NCBI RefSeq assembly: GCF_023242315.1
Contig: NZ_JALLIY010000008.1
Location: 62,001 to 126,000 of the forward strand
Origin: Pseudomonas sp. MWU13-2105
GTDB lineage: Bacteria; Pseudomonadota; Gammaproteobacteria; Pseudomonadales; Pseudomonadaceae
Reading direction: 5' to 3'
Length of the DNA stretch: 64,000 nucleotides
Below are positions 8,917 through 18,457 of the stretch, one piece after another (within the stretch, counting starts at the first letter, position 1; each line of letters starts with the position of its first letter). Below the pieces are notes generated by a model, which was given only the letters and a program-made list of their open reading frames with translations, was not told the DNA's origin and did not search any database. The translations under genes were made by a program, and so were the position numbers.

Positions 8917-8963
8917 CTGTGATTTCTGACAGTAGACAGACCCGCCGGTGCGGCCTAGTGTTC
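8917..8963 (+). promoter_or_regulatory. Bipartite promoter-like element, copy 2
   Basis: CTGTGATTTCTGACAGTAGA (8917-8936) differs from the copy at 205 by one base of 20. After exactly 18 bases comes CTAGTGTTC (8955-8963), one mismatch in nine to the first copy. The CTAG block lies 91 bases before the gtrA start, the same distance as in copy 1. Spacer and leader sequences are otherwise unrelated. It probably drives the glycosylation cassette. Confidence 0.5.
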
Positions 8964-9045
8964 AGATATCACCACGCTGGTATTTCGCTGTACGTGGAAG
9001 CGCTCCCCAGTCGGTATCGGGCGAGTATTTCTTTTCAGCTGCGGA

Positions 9046-9435
9046 ATGCAGGACATGGCCGTGTGTGTGTTGCTTAAACATTTTTCGACCTACGTTTATA
9101 TTGGCGTACTTAATACGTTGGTCCACTGGGGCGTCTTCCTGATGCTGCACCACTTCCTGTCGGTTCGTCAGGTTGTCAGTAATGTCTGCGCCTTTGCCGT
9201 GGCGGCCACATTTTCCTTTTATGCCAACTCACGATATAACTTCAAGCGCGCTGCATCGTGGGCGCGCTATCTGTCCTTTATCAGTTTCATGGCCTTTTTG
9301 AGCTTTATAATAGGTTGGCTCGGGGATGGGTTGGCCATGCCCGCTGTTGTAACACTGATTGTCTTTTCAGGCGTCAGTCTGGTCGTGGGTTACTTCTATT
9401 CCAGTTACGTGGTCTTTCGGGGCAGGGCGACGTGA
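9046..9435 (+). CDS. GtrA-family flippase-like membrane protein
   Basis: A 129-residue protein with four membrane helices and the GtrA-family pattern near the N-terminus ([16 protein letters not shown]) and middle ([11 protein letters not shown]). GtrA proteins are thought to flip undecaprenyl-phosphate-linked glucose or similar sugars across the inner membrane. The stop overlaps the next gene (GTGA), and the three genes 9046-11977 form one operon. ATG 9055 is an alternative start; neither has a strong ribosome-binding site. The DNA is visibly AT-richer than neighbouring operons. Confidence 0.85.
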   Translation: MQDMAVCVLLKHFSTYVYIGVLNTLVHWGVFLMLHHFLSVRQVVSNVCAFAVAATFSFYANSRYNFKRAASWARYLSFISFMAFLSFIIGWLGDGLAMPAVVTLIVFSGVSLVVGYFYSSYVVFRGRAT

Positions 9436-10403
9436 AGATTTCCTTGGTGGTTCCTGTGTTCAATGAAGAGCAGAACATGGAGCTCTTTTACAATCGTGTC
9501 AGGCAAGAGCCCGGATTGAGAGGGTGTCAGGTCGAAATTGTTTTTATCAATGATGGCAGTTCTGATGCAACTGAAAGTATCGCGCGGGTACTGGCGCTGA
9601 GCGATGATGATGTGCTGCTGATCAATTTTTCACGTAACTTCGGTAAGGAACCCGCTTTGTTTGCTGGGCTTGAGTTTGCCACCGGTGATGCGGTGATTCC
9701 CATTGATATTGACCTGCAGGACCCGATTGAGGTCATTCCAAGATTGATTGCCGAGTGGGAGAACGGAGCGGATGTGGTCCTGGCCAAGCGGCGAAATCGT
9801 TCGACGGACAGCTATCTGAAACGAAAATCTGCCAGCCTTTTCTATCACGTACTGAACAGTATTGCCTATCCCCATATCGAGGAGAATGTCGGCGATTTTC
9901 GCTTGATGGATCGGAAAGTAGTCAATGTTGTAAAAGGGTTGCCCGAGCATCAACTGTTTATGAAAGGGGTCCTGTCGTGGGCGGGGTTCAAGACCCATGT
10001 TATCGAGTATGACCGGGCCCCGCGCGCCAATGGCAAGAGCAAGTTCAATGGATGGGGGTTATGGAACCTGGCGCTTGACGGCATCACTTCGTTCAGCACT
10101 TTGCCATTGCGCCTGTGGAGTTATATCGGGGGAGGGATTTCACTGTCGGCGCTGCTGTATGCCGGTTACATGGTGTTGGATAAAGCGCTCTTTGGCAACG
10201 ATGTACCAGGGTACCCGTCATTAATGACGGCGATTCTATTTCTGGGCGGTGTGCAACTGATTGGGATAGGCATTCTGGGGGAGTATGTCGGACGAATTTA
10301 TATGGAAGCCAAGCATCGACCCAGGTTTGTGGTGCGAGATGTTGTCGGTGCTCATCCTAAAGTGTTGACACAGGAGGATGCGAAGTGTCAATGGCAAAAG
10401 TGA
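9432..10403 (+). CDS. GtrB/DPM1-like polyprenyl-phosphate glycosyltransferase (GT2)
   Basis: A 323-residue family 2 glycosyltransferase. The nucleotide-sugar site shows DGSSDAT at 41-47 and the metal motif DID at 92-94 (IDIDLQDP); two C-terminal membrane helices follow. This is the GtrB / dolichol-phosphate-mannose-synthase-like layout that loads a sugar onto undecaprenyl phosphate on the cytoplasmic face. The start is GTG 9432, overlapping the gtrA stop; a longer frame from 9258 lies inside gtrA. Its stop lies 19 bases inside the next gene. The donor sugar cannot be read from sequence. Confidence 0.87.
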   Translation: MKISLVVPVFNEEQNMELFYNRVRQEPGLRGCQVEIVFINDGSSDATESIARVLALSDDDVLLINFSRNFGKEPALFAGLEFATGDAVIPIDIDLQDPIEVIPRLIAEWENGADVVLAKRRNRSTDSYLKRKSASLFYHVLNSIAYPHIEENVGDFRLMDRKVVNVVKGLPEHQLFMKGVLSWAGFKTHVIEYDRAPRANGKSKFNGWGLWNLALDGITSFSTLPLRLWSYIGGGISLSALLYAGYMVLDKALFGNDVPGYPSLMTAILFLGGVQLIGIGILGEYVGRIYMEAKHRPRFVVRDVVGAHPKVLTQEDAKCQWQK

Positions 10404-11977
10404 CGGATCAGGCCGGGAGGAGCATCAGTCTAGGTGTCATGTGGTGGGGGATCATTGTTTTAGCTGCCGGAGCACGGTTATACGGGATAACTGATCCGTA
10501 TGTGTGGTACGACGAAGCCTTTAGCGTCTGGATGAGTTCTTTGCCGCCTGCCGATATCTGGTTTCATACAGGAAGGGACGTTCATCCTCCACTCTATTAT
10601 TTATTGCTTCATGGTTGGATCGGCCTATTGGGCAAGAGTGTCTTGGCCATCAGATCGATGAGTGTGGTTGCCGGTACGTTAACGGTCATGCTGTGTATGT
10701 TGATCGTTCGTATGGTTTCATCCCGCGGCGTGGCCATGCTCGCCGGGATTTTATTGGCGTTGTTTCCGGCGTCGGTCCGCTTGAGCCAGGAAGCCCGCAT
10801 GTATGCCTTGGAAGGCCTGTTTTTGGTCGGCGCGACACTTGCACTGGTCTATTGGGTAAGGCAGACGCAACGTTACCGCTATCTGCTGATCTATGCCGTG
10901 TGTATCGGTGCATCACTGTATACGCATTATTATGCCGTGCTGGGTGTTCTGGCCCACTGGCTGTATTTGATTTTTCTGAGGTTTGGTTCATCCATCAAGA
11001 CCCGTCATGTTGTCAGTCCGGCCTGGTGGTTGTGTAATGTTTTTATTTTCGTTATCTATACGCCATGGCTATTCAGCCTGGTGGATCTGTTGAGGAACTA
11101 CGCGAAGATAGAGGCAGTGGGAAGCGTGGCGTGGCTGGACAGGGGCGGTGTGCATACGCTGCCAGGTTCGTTATGGAAATTCTTTACTCTACAACCACAG
11201 CATTCATTATTTTGGCCATTCTACTGGCTGCTGCCGCTTGTATTGAGTGTGTTGGTGGGCTGGGTTGTTTATTTTGATCGGACCCCGTACAGATCATGTG
11301 TTCTGTTGGTCATCGTTACATTTTTTCCTATGTTGGCGCTGTTTTGTGTCTCACTTTTCATGCCGGCCTATCTCGAACGGTATATTGCCTTTGCCGCGCT
11401 GGGTATCCCTGTTTTTATGGCGATTGCGGTGGCGGGTGTCAGCCATCGATCTTTCTCGGTCGGCTGTCTGATGTTTTTTTGTGTGCTTGCTCTGGAGTCG
11501 GTTGGGCTGCACTTTAATTATATTCAGCAAGGAGAGTTCGGGTATTTCAAAAGCAAATATGTGACGCCGTTTTCTGTGGTTTTCGACTACATTTTTTCTC
11601 ACCGTCGTGAAGGCGATATTGTCGTCGTGGGTGGTGGATTTTTTTATTTCAGCGCTGTTTATTATAATGGTACTGATCAGGGCATGTATTTATATGATCT
11701 GTCATTGGACAATGGTCATTCAGCTCGCCCCAACGGTTATGGGGCATCAACTTTGATGTACGAGACCTGGGACGATCACGTGTTGAACGGTACCCGCTGT
11801 GCACCGAAAGGAACGAAACGAATCTGGTGGTTGACGGGGGATCCGCTTTTGGATGTACATGTGCCTTACCCCGGACAATGGCCGGAGGTCGATGCTCTGC
11901 GCACAGCAGAGCTCGATCTGCGTCTCTATGAGGCCCCAGCAGGGATGGTCGGTTACGACCCATGCCTAAAAAATTAA
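10385..11977 (+). CDS. GT39/ArnT-like polytopic glycosyltransferase
   Basis: A 530-residue membrane protein with about ten helices, Asp43-Glu44 in the first periplasmic loop ([10 protein letters not shown]) and [14 protein letters not shown] at 65-78, the hallmarks of GT-C fold enzymes of the GT39/ArnT type. It would transfer the lipid-linked sugar made by the two upstream genes to a periplasmic acceptor such as O-antigen. GTG 10385 is preferred over ATG 10391 because AGGAGG ends 7 bases before it. It fills the serotype-specific third position of a gtr cassette. The C-terminal 150 residues match no domain I know. The DNA is notably AT-rich for this genome. Confidence 0.8.
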   Translation: MSMAKVTDQAGRSISLGVMWWGIIVLAAGARLYGITDPYVWYDEAFSVWMSSLPPADIWFHTGRDVHPPLYYLLLHGWIGLLGKSVLAIRSMSVVAGTLTVMLCMLIVRMVSSRGVAMLAGILLALFPASVRLSQEARMYALEGLFLVGATLALVYWVRQTQRYRYLLIYAVCIGASLYTHYYAVLGVLAHWLYLIFLRFGSSIKTRHVVSPAWWLCNVFIFVIYTPWLFSLVDLLRNYAKIEAVGSVAWLDRGGVHTLPGSLWKFFTLQPQHSLFWPFYWLLPLVLSVLVGWVVYFDRTPYRSCVLLVIVTFFPMLALFCVSLFMPAYLERYIAFAALGIPVFMAIAVAGVSHRSFSVGCLMFFCVLALESVGLHFNYIQQGEFGYFKSKYVTPFSVVFDYIFSHRREGDIVVVGGGFFYFSAVYYNGTDQGMYLYDLSLDNGHSARPNGYGASTLMYETWDDHVLNGTRCAPKGTKRIWWLTGDPLLDVHVPYPGQWPEVDALRTAELDLRLYEAPAGMVGYDPCLKN

Positions 11978-12021
11978 ATGGCCGGGGAGGGGATCGTTGT
12001 TCGCTTTCTATGAAGGGCACC

Positions 12022-12039
12022 CTGCCCGACAGCGGGCAG
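12022..12039. terminator. Hairpin between convergent genes
   Basis: CTGCCCG-ACAG-CGGGCAG forms a 7-base-pair stem in the 74-base gap between the gtr cassette and the convergent glutamate-synthase-like gene. There is no U-tract on either strand, so intrinsic termination is uncertain. Confidence 0.35.
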
Positions 12040-12051
12040 GCGCCTCTGCCG

Positions 12052-13671
12052 TCAAGCCGCAGCCACTTCTTGGGGCTCGAAACTATCCGCCCGCGCCATC
12101 TGCCACATGCGCGAGTAAAACTCGCCATTGACCTCGCCGGTCAGCAATTCACCCGGCTTGAGGAACACATGCAACTGTGAGAACAGCTTGATCTCGGTCG
12201 CCGACATCCGCCGGACCAGATGCTTGGCTTCCAACTGCGCCGGATGCTCCAACCCCGCCGCCGCAAGCATTTCGGCCAGCGCCTTCAAAGTATTGCGATG
12301 GAAGTTGAACACCCGCTGGGCTTTGTCCGGCACCACCAGGGCGCGTTGGCGCAGGGCATCCTGGGTCGCGACACCGGTCGGGCATTTGTTGGTGTGGCAG
12401 CTCTGCGACTGGATGCAGCCGATGGCGAACATAAAGCCGCGTGCCGAGTTGGCCCAGTCGGCGCCGATGGCCAGCACGCTGGCGATATCGAAGGCACTGA
12501 CGATCTTGCCGCTGGCACCGAGTTTGATCTTGTCCCGCAGGTTCAGGCCCACCAGGGTGTTGTGCACGAACAGCAGGCCGTCGCGCATCGGTACGCCGAT
12601 ATGGTCGGTGAACTCCACTGGCGCGGCGCCGGTGCCGCCTTCCTTGCCGTCGACCACGATAAAGTCCGGGAGGATGCCGGTTTCCAGCATGGCCTTGGCA
12701 ATGCCCATGAATTCCCACGGGTGGCCCAGGCAGAACTTGAAGCCCACCGGCTTGCCGCCGGACAGCTCACGCAACTGGGCGATGAAGTGCATCATTTCCA
12801 CCGGTGTGGAAAACGCGCTGTGCCGCGCCGGCGAGACGCAGTCTTCGCCCATCATGATGCCGCGGGTCTCGGCGATCTCCTGGGTCACCTTGTGCTTGGG
12901 CAGGATGCCGCCATGGCCGGGCTTGGCGCCCTGGCTCATCTTGATTTCGATCATCCGCACCTGTGGATTCTGCGCCTGGGCGGCGAAGCGTTCCGGATCG
13001 AAACGGCCGTCCGCGGTGCGACAACCGAAATAGCCACTGCCCAGTTCCCAGGTCAGGTCGCCGCCGTTCTCGCGGTGGTAGGGGCTGATGCTGCCCTCGC
13101 CGGTGTCGTGGGCGAAGTTGCCGAGCTTGGCGCCCTGGTTCAGCGCGCGGATGGCGTTGGCGCTCAGGGAACCGAAGCTCATCGCCGATATGTTGAACAC
13201 CGAGGCCGAGTACGGTTGCTTGCATTGCGGGCCGCCGACGATCACCCGAAAGCCGCTCGGGTCACTCAGTGGCGCCGGGCGCATGGAGTGGCCGATAAAT
13301 TCGAAACCGCCCTGGTACACATCGATCAGGGTGCCGAAGGGTTTGTCGGCGCTTTCGTTCTTGGCCCGTGAATACACCAGCGAACGCTGGGAGCGGGAGA
13401 AGGGCAGGGCATCGCTATCGGATTCCAGCAGGTACTGGCGGATCTCCGGGCGAATGCCCTCCACCAGGTAGCGGATATTACCCAGGATCGGGTAGTTGCG
13501 GCGCACCGCGTGGGGACTTTGCAGCAGGTCGAACAGGCCCAGCAGGCTCAACAGGCCGGTCACCAGGGTGAACGGCCAGAGCCAGTCATGTGCCAGGAAC
13601 GGCAGGCTGGCGAGGGTGAAGATCACACAACCGGCAAAGAAGGCGTAGCGGCTCAGCAGGGACAGACTCAT
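12052..13671 (-). CDS. FMN-binding glutamate synthase-like protein, membrane-anchored
   Basis: A 539-residue protein. Two hydrophobic N-terminal helices (about 8-50) are followed by a domain like the FMN/synthase part of GltB, with SAMSFGSLSANAIRALNQGA, HDTGEGSISPYH, KPGHGGILP and GGTGAAP. The motif CIQSQSCHTNKCPTGV keeps the Cys-x5-Cys-x4-Cys spacing of the GltB 3Fe-4S cluster. There is no glutaminase or FAD/NADPH subunit beside it, so its electron donor and nitrogen substrate are unknown. Start ATG 13671 has AAGGA upstream; the frame is open back to 13845 without support. It probably lies in one transcript with the LuxR gene 32 bases upstream. Confidence 0.85.
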   Translation of the reverse strand: MSLSLLSRYAFFAGCVIFTLASLPFLAHDWLWPFTLVTGLLSLLGLFDLLQSPHAVRRNYPILGNIRYLVEGIRPEIRQYLLESDSDALPFSRSQRSLVYSRAKNESADKPFGTLIDVYQGGFEFIGHSMRPAPLSDPSGFRVIVGGPQCKQPYSASVFNISAMSFGSLSANAIRALNQGAKLGNFAHDTGEGSISPYHRENGGDLTWELGSGYFGCRTADGRFDPERFAAQAQNPQVRMIEIKMSQGAKPGHGGILPKHKVTQEIAETRGIMMGEDCVSPARHSAFSTPVEMMHFIAQLRELSGGKPVGFKFCLGHPWEFMGIAKAMLETGILPDFIVVDGKEGGTGAAPVEFTDHIGVPMRDGLLFVHNTLVGLNLRDKIKLGASGKIVSAFDIASVLAIGADWANSARGFMFAIGCIQSQSCHTNKCPTGVATQDALRQRALVVPDKAQRVFNFHRNTLKALAEMLAAAGLEHPAQLEAKHLVRRMSATEIKLFSQLHVFLKPGELLTGEVNGEFYSRMWQMARADSFEPQEVAAA

Positions 13672-13703
13672 ACGGTTTCCTTTGGTGCGGACTCGTCGGG
13701 AGG

Positions 13704-14504
13704 TCAGGCATTCTGCGCCTGGAGGAAAATCGAGAACAGCTCGGACTGGGATTTGATCCCCAACTTGCTGTACATGTGCTTCTTGTGGACCTTCACGGTC
13801 TCGATGGAAATCTCCAGCTTGCGGGCGATTTCCTTGCTCGAACAACCGCTGAGCATCAGCCGCCCGACATCCAGTTCGCGGGCGGTCAACTGCGCGCCCT
13901 TGAGCTGCTGCACCGAGGCTTCCAGTTGGGTGCGCCAGTCGCCCTGTCCGGCGTTGCCCGGCTGGGCCAGCGTTTCGCGGACTTCATGCGGCAGGCGTTG
14001 GCGCAGCAGCGCCAGGACCCAGGGCTGGATCAGCGACAGCAGGGCGATCTGCTCGGCGCCGAAGGCGGTGGTGGAACCCAGCGACAGGCACAGGGTACGG
14101 TCGCCATCGAGCTGGCAGTTGAACTGGATTTCATCGGCCACCACGTTCAAACGGAAGTAGCGCTGGTAGTACTCGGTCAGCTCGAAATGCTCCGGCGCGA
14201 CTTCCGTCAGGCGGTACAGGCCGGTGCGTTGCTGTTCGCGGCTGGCGATATAGAAGGGGTCGAGCAGGTACAGGCCGCGCAGGTAATCCTGGAACAACGG
14301 GTCCGGGCCACCGTCCTGGCCCGGGCATTCGGCGAACACTTCCGGGTGCTGGCCGTTGCTGAACAGCAGCACCACCCAGCTGTCGAACGTCACGTACTGG
14401 TCGAGCAGGCGCACCAGTTGCGTCCAGAAATTCGGCCGGTCGAGGGCCTCGATCATTTGCCCCACCGCACGGTGCCAGGCGATGTCATTCAGGATGAGTG
14501 TCAC
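13704..14504 (-). CDS. LuxR-family transcriptional regulator
   Basis: A 266-residue protein with a C-terminal LuxR helix-turn-helix (about 205-262, LTARELDVGRLMLSGCSSKEI...TVKVHKKHMYSKLGIKSQSEL). The N-terminal 200 residues are an unclassified sensory region; I see no autoinducer-binding Trp/Tyr signature and no REC domain. It is divergent from the amidase gene 150 bases away and precedes the glutamate-synthase-like gene, so it is placed to control both. Ligand unknown. Confidence 0.82.
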   Translation of the reverse strand: MTLILNDIAWHRAVGQMIEALDRPNFWTQLVRLLDQYVTFDSWVVLLFSNGQHPEVFAECPGQDGGPDPLFQDYLRGLYLLDPFYIASREQQRTGLYRLTEVAPEHFELTEYYQRYFRLNVVADEIQFNCQLDGDRTLCLSLGSTTAFGAEQIALLSLIQPWVLALLRQRLPHEVRETLAQPGNAGQGDWRTQLEASVQQLKGAQLTARELDVGRLMLSGCSSKEIARKLEISIETVKVHKKHMYSKLGIKSQSELFSIFLQAQNA

Positions 14505-14654
14505 TCGTCTACCCCTATCAGGTTACCCCGGCCGCGTGATTCCCACGGCCCATCCCCGGTGCGCATACTGGACTCACACAATGGCCGGGCACTCATTCTG
14601 CCAGCTCGGCGCCGTCATTGAGCCTGGCCGGCTATCGAAAACAAGGAAAAATCC

Positions 14655-15470
14655 ATGAAGGTCGAATTTGCCCAGTTTGCGGGCCGGGACAACGATACCG
14701 CCTACAACCTCGGGCGGGCGCTGGCGGCGATTGCGGCCTGCGCCGCCGATACGCAGCTGATCGTGTTCCCGGAAACCCATCTGATGGGCTTTCCGTCCGC
14801 CGAGACCGTGGCCGAGGTCGCCGAACCCCTGGACGGCCCGACCGTCCAGGCCGTGCAGCGGGCCGCCCGGGAACGCAACCTGGCCGTGGTGATCGGCGTC
14901 GCCGAAAACGACGTCGGGCAGTTCTACAACACCACCTTGCTGATCACCCCTGAGGGCATCGTCCTGCGCTATCGCAAGACCCATCTGTGGGCCTCGGATC
15001 GTGGCGTATTCACCGCCGGTGACCGCTATGTCACGGCTGAGTGGAATGGCGTCCGGGTCGGCCTGCTGATCTGCTACGACATCGAGTTTCCGGAAACCGC
15101 CCGGGCGCTGGCGCAGTTGGGCGCCGAATTGTTGATCGTCACCAACGGCAACATGGACCCCTATGGCCCGACCCATCGCACCGCGATCATGGCCCGCGCC
15201 CAGGAAAACCAGGCGTTCGCGCTGATGGTCAATCGCGTGGGCGAGGGTGACGGCAGCTTGCTGTTCGCCGGTGGCAGTGCCCTGGTGGATCCGTTCGGCA
15301 GCCTGCTGTTCGAAGCCGGGCGCGGGGAAGGCCAGTTCACGGTGGAACTGGATCTGAGCCGGCTGGCGGCGGCGCGGCGTGACTACCGCTACCTGGATGA
15401 CCAGCGCCTGCGTTTGCCGGGCGAGGTGATCGAGCATGGCAACGGCGTGCGGGAGCTGTTGATTCCGTAG
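14655..15470 (+). CDS. Carbon-nitrogen hydrolase, RamA-type amidase
   Basis: A 271-residue nitrilase-superfamily enzyme with the complete triad Glu40 (VFPETHLMG), Lys108 (YRKTHLW) and Cys140 (LLICYDIEFPE). The sequence, including AENDVGQFYNTTLLITPEGI and TNGNMDPYGPTHRTAIMARAQENQAF, closely recalls the R-stereoselective amidase RamA of Pseudomonas. It should hydrolyse a carboxamide to acid and ammonia in the cytoplasm. Start ATG 14655 follows AAGGA. The stop codon lies inside a REP palindrome. The APC permease downstream may import the substrate, and the LuxR gene is divergent. Confidence 0.88.
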   Translation: MKVEFAQFAGRDNDTAYNLGRALAAIAACAADTQLIVFPETHLMGFPSAETVAEVAEPLDGPTVQAVQRAARERNLAVVIGVAENDVGQFYNTTLLITPEGIVLRYRKTHLWASDRGVFTAGDRYVTAEWNGVRVGLLICYDIEFPETARALAQLGAELLIVTNGNMDPYGPTHRTAIMARAQENQAFALMVNRVGEGDGSLLFAGGSALVDPFGSLLFEAGRGEGQFTVELDLSRLAAARRDYRYLDDQRLRLPGEVIEHGNGVRELLIP

Positions 15471-15540
15471 GAGCCGAGCTTGCTCGCGAAGGGGCCCGTA
15501 AGAACGCCAAAAGCTTCGCGGGCAAGCCCTGCTCCCACAG
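15467..15540. repeat. REP pair overlapping the amidase stop codon
   Basis: GTAGGAGCCGAGCTTGCTCG (from 15467) and CTTCGCGGGCAAGCC...CTCCCACAG (to 15540) are inverted REP copies. The first includes the TAG stop of the amidase gene (15468-15470), so the mRNA hairpin would form right at the end of the coding region, before the permease gene. Confidence 0.8.
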
Positions 15541-15649
15541 GTTCCAGGTGAGTTCAAGGTTTTTTCAAAACAAGAATTTCGTAGTACCGCTCCAACCTTG
15601 CCGAACTCGGCTCTGCCATAAATCCAATAACATTCGGAGTAGTCGCCTC

Positions 15650-16975
15650 ATGGCTCGTTTGCAACGCACCCTTTCGCTGGGGTCGGTGGTGCTGTTCGGC
15701 ATCGCCTATATGACGCCGATCATTGTCCTCGGCACTTTCGGCATTCTTGCCCAATCCACGGCCGGCATGGTTCCGGCCGCCTATCTCGCGGCGCTGGTGG
15801 CGATGTTCTTCACCGCCATGAGCTACGGGCGCATGGCCGCCGCCTTTCCGGTAGCCGGCTCGGCCTACAGCTATGTGCGCAAGGCCATCAGCCCCAAGCT
15901 CGGTTTTATTGCCGGCTGGGCGGTGCTGCTCGATTACCTGTTCCTGCCGATGGCGATCTGGCTGATCGGCGCGGCCTACCTCAACTCGGCGTTCCCTTCG
16001 GTGCCGCAGGCGGTCTGGGTGCTGGCCTTTATCGGCATCACCAGCGTGATCAATATCGTCGGCCTGCGCCTGGCCAACGGTATCAACGCCCTGCTGATGC
16101 TGGTGCAGTTCCTGGTACTGGTGGCGTTTGTCGTCCTGGCGATCCACTACATCGGCGGTGACGCCAGCAAGCCGCTGTGGACCCTCGCGCCATTTATCAG
16201 CGGCGATATGCAGATGCCCCTGATCATGAGCGGCGCGGCGATTGCCTGCTACTCGTTCCTGGGCTTCGATGCGGTGAGTACCCTGACCGAAGAAACCCGC
16301 GACCCGCGCCGCACCATTCCGCGGGCGATCATGCTGATCACCCTGATCGGCGGTTTGATCTTCGTCGCGGTGTCGTACTTCGTGCAGTTGGCCCACCCGT
16401 CGTTCGTGTTCGATAACGTCGATTCGGCCGCCTATGAAATCGCCCGCAATATTGGCGGCGACCTGTTCGTGACGCTCTTCCTCGTCGGCCTGATCGTCGG
16501 TCAGTTCGCCTCGGGCTTGTCGGCCCAGGCCAGCGGTTCGCGCCTGCTGTATGCGATGGGCCGTGACGGCGTGTTGCCGAAGTCCTTCTTCGGCACCTTG
16601 CACGAGCGTTTCGGCACGCCGATCAACAGTATCCTGCTCTGTGCGGTGGTGGCCTTGCTGGCCCTGAAGCTGGACGTGACCACCTCCACCTCGTTCATCA
16701 ACTTCGGTGCGTTCCTGGCCTTCAGCCTGGTGAACCTGTCGGTGATTTTCCATTACTGGATTGGTGGCGAGAAACGTGGCCCGCGTGAGTTGCTGCTGTT
16801 CCTGGTGTGCCCGCTGATCGGCCTGGTGGCGGATCTGTGGCTGATGATCAGCCTCGATCACCTGGCGATTTACCTGGGCTTGAGCTGGCTGGCGGTCGGC
16901 CTGGTGTACCTGGGGTTCCTCACCGGCGGTTTCCGCAAGCAACCGCCGGAGATGGACTTCCAGGAAGCGGCCTGA
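15650..16975 (+). CDS. APC-family amino acid/amine permease
   Basis: A 441-residue inner-membrane protein with about twelve helices and the APC-superfamily opening SLGSVVLFGIAYMTPIIVLGTFGILA. Helix six carries SGAAIACYSFLGFDAVSTLTEETRDPRRTIPRAI, a typical LeuT-fold APC region. It would import an amino acid or amine by ion symport. ATG 15650 has GGAG 10 bases upstream; the open frame back to 15548 is discounted. It follows the RamA-like amidase, separated by a REP pair, which suggests uptake of an amide or its product. Confidence 0.85.
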   Translation: MARLQRTLSLGSVVLFGIAYMTPIIVLGTFGILAQSTAGMVPAAYLAALVAMFFTAMSYGRMAAAFPVAGSAYSYVRKAISPKLGFIAGWAVLLDYLFLPMAIWLIGAAYLNSAFPSVPQAVWVLAFIGITSVINIVGLRLANGINALLMLVQFLVLVAFVVLAIHYIGGDASKPLWTLAPFISGDMQMPLIMSGAAIACYSFLGFDAVSTLTEETRDPRRTIPRAIMLITLIGGLIFVAVSYFVQLAHPSFVFDNVDSAAYEIARNIGGDLFVTLFLVGLIVGQFASGLSAQASGSRLLYAMGRDGVLPKSFFGTLHERFGTPINSILLCAVVALLALKLDVTTSTSFINFGAFLAFSLVNLSVIFHYWIGGEKRGPRELLLFLVCPLIGLVADLWLMISLDHLAIYLGLSWLAVGLVYLGFLTGGFRKQPPEMDFQEAA

Positions 16976-17050
16976 GGCCCTTGAGTCTTGCATCGACCCT
17001 GGGGGGGCCAGTGCTGGCAAGCCAGTTCCTGCACGGGCGCCCGGGTTGGC

Positions 17051-18457
17051 TCAGGCGGCCTTGTTCTGACGGATCGGCAGCTCGATCCGGAACGTGGTGC
17101 CGACCCCCAGCTCGCTGCGTACGCTGATCTGCCCGGCATGTTTTTGCACGATGCCATAGGACAGCGACAAGCCCAGGCCGGTGCCCTGGCCGACGGGTTT
17201 GGTGGTGAAGAACGGGTCGAAGATCTTCTGTACCGTCTCGGGGGCCATGCCCGAGCCGGTGTCGGCCACTTCCAGCCAGATCCGCTCGCCCAGGCTGCCG
17301 CCACGCAGGGTGATGGTGCCGCGCTCCGGCCCCATGGCCTGGGCGGCGTTGACCACCAGGTTCATGATGACCTGGTTGATCTGCGACGCCAGGCACTCGA
17401 TCTCCGGCAGTCCGGAGTAGTCCTTGACCACGTCGGCCTTGTATTTGAGTTCGTTGGCGACAATGTTCAGGGTCGATTCGATGCCCTGTTGCAGATTGCT
17501 CCATTGCCACTCCTGGTTCGAGTCGACCCGGGAGAAGTTCTTCAGGTCCTTGACGATCTGCCCGACCCGACCGATGCCCTCCTTGGACTCCTTGATCAGC
17601 AACGGAATGTCTTCTTCGAGGAAATCCAGCTCGACCCGTTCGCGCAGCTCCTTCAAGCGTGCCTGCAACTCGGGCGCGGCGATCCCTTCCTCGGCGCCCT
17701 GATAGGCCTGGAGCATTTCCAGCAGCTTGCCGAAATAGCCTTCCAGGGTCCCCAGGTTCGAGGAAATGAAGCCGATGGGATTGTTGATCTCATGGGCGAC
17801 ACCCGCCGCCAGTTGGCCGAGGGAGGCGAGCTTTTCCGATTGAACCAACTGCCCTTCCAGTTGCTTGCGTTCGTCGATTTCATGCTGCAAGGCCAGGCTG
17901 GTCTGTGTGAGGGCCTGGGTCCGTTGCTCGACCAACTCTTCCAGCCGGTGCATCTGCAGGTTGGCGCGTTCGGTCATTTCCCATTTGTTGGTCAGGGTGT
18001 TGGCCAGTTGCTGGACCTCGATATTGTCGAAGGGCTTTTTCAGGATCACCAGTCGGTCATGGCCGTGCAGGCGTTCCAGCAGGTCGTCCCAGGAATAGTC
18101 GGTGTAGGCGGTGCAGACCACCACTTGCAGGTTGGGGTCGACTTGCCACAGGTGTTCGATGGTTTCGGCACCGTCCCAGCCCTGGGGCATGCGCATATCG
18201 ACGAAGGCCAGGGCGTAGGGCTTTCCACAAGCCACCGACTGTTCGACCTTTTGCAGGCCTTCCTGGCCTTGGTAAGCCGAGTCGAGTTCGAAGGGCAGGA
18301 CGTTGCTGGTCTTGACCTCCTGGCCGAAGAGTGCGGCTTCCATCAGGTCCAGGTCCGGTGACTGGTCGACATTCGGGGTGAGAATCTTGCGAAAGTCCTC
18401 GTGGATCGACGGGGTGTCGTCGACCAGCAGGATACGACGGTTGCGGAGTGTGTTCAT
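17051..18457 (-). CDS. REC-histidine kinase (soluble hybrid)
   Basis: A 468-residue cytoplasmic protein. The N-terminal receiver domain has Asp13/14, phospho-acceptor Asp87 ([11 protein letters not shown]) and Lys141 (LKKPF). A coiled coil (about 165-205) leads to a HisKA box with His222 ([12 protein letters not shown]) and a C-terminal ATPase domain with DTGSGM and [14 protein letters not shown] receiver before a kinase suggests that phosphorylation from another kinase gates its activity. It is the last gene of the coupled operon 25412-17051, and its ATG overlaps the stop of the membrane kinase (18454-18457). Its receiver is a close paralogue of those in the two EAL proteins upstream. Confidence 0.85.
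   Translation of the reverse strand: MNTLRNRRILLVDDTPSIHEDFRKILTPNVDQSPDLDLMEAALFGQEVKTSNVLPFELDSAYQGQEGLQKVEQSVACGKPYALAFVDMRMPQGWDGAETIEHLWQVDPNLQVVVCTAYTDYSWDDLLERLHGHDRLVILKKPFDNIEVQQLANTLTNKWEMTERANLQMHRLEELVEQRTQALTQTSLALQHEIDERKQLEGQLVQSEKLASLGQLAAGVAHEINNPIGFISSNLGTLEGYFGKLLEMLQAYQGAEEGIAAPELQARLKELRERVELDFLEEDIPLLIKESKEGIGRVGQIVKDLKNFSRVDSNQEWQWSNLQQGIESTLNIVANELKYKADVVKDYSGLPEIECLASQINQVIMNLVVNAAQAMGPERGTITLRGGSLGERIWLEVADTGSGMAPETVQKIFDPFFTTKPVGQGTGLGLSLSYGIVQKHAGQISVRSELGVGTTFRIELPIRQNKAA

Noticed and set aside
12220-13371. 383-codon plus-strand open frame opposite the glutamate synthase-like gene
   Set aside because: Fully antisense to a conserved enzyme; no ribosome-binding site and no domain.
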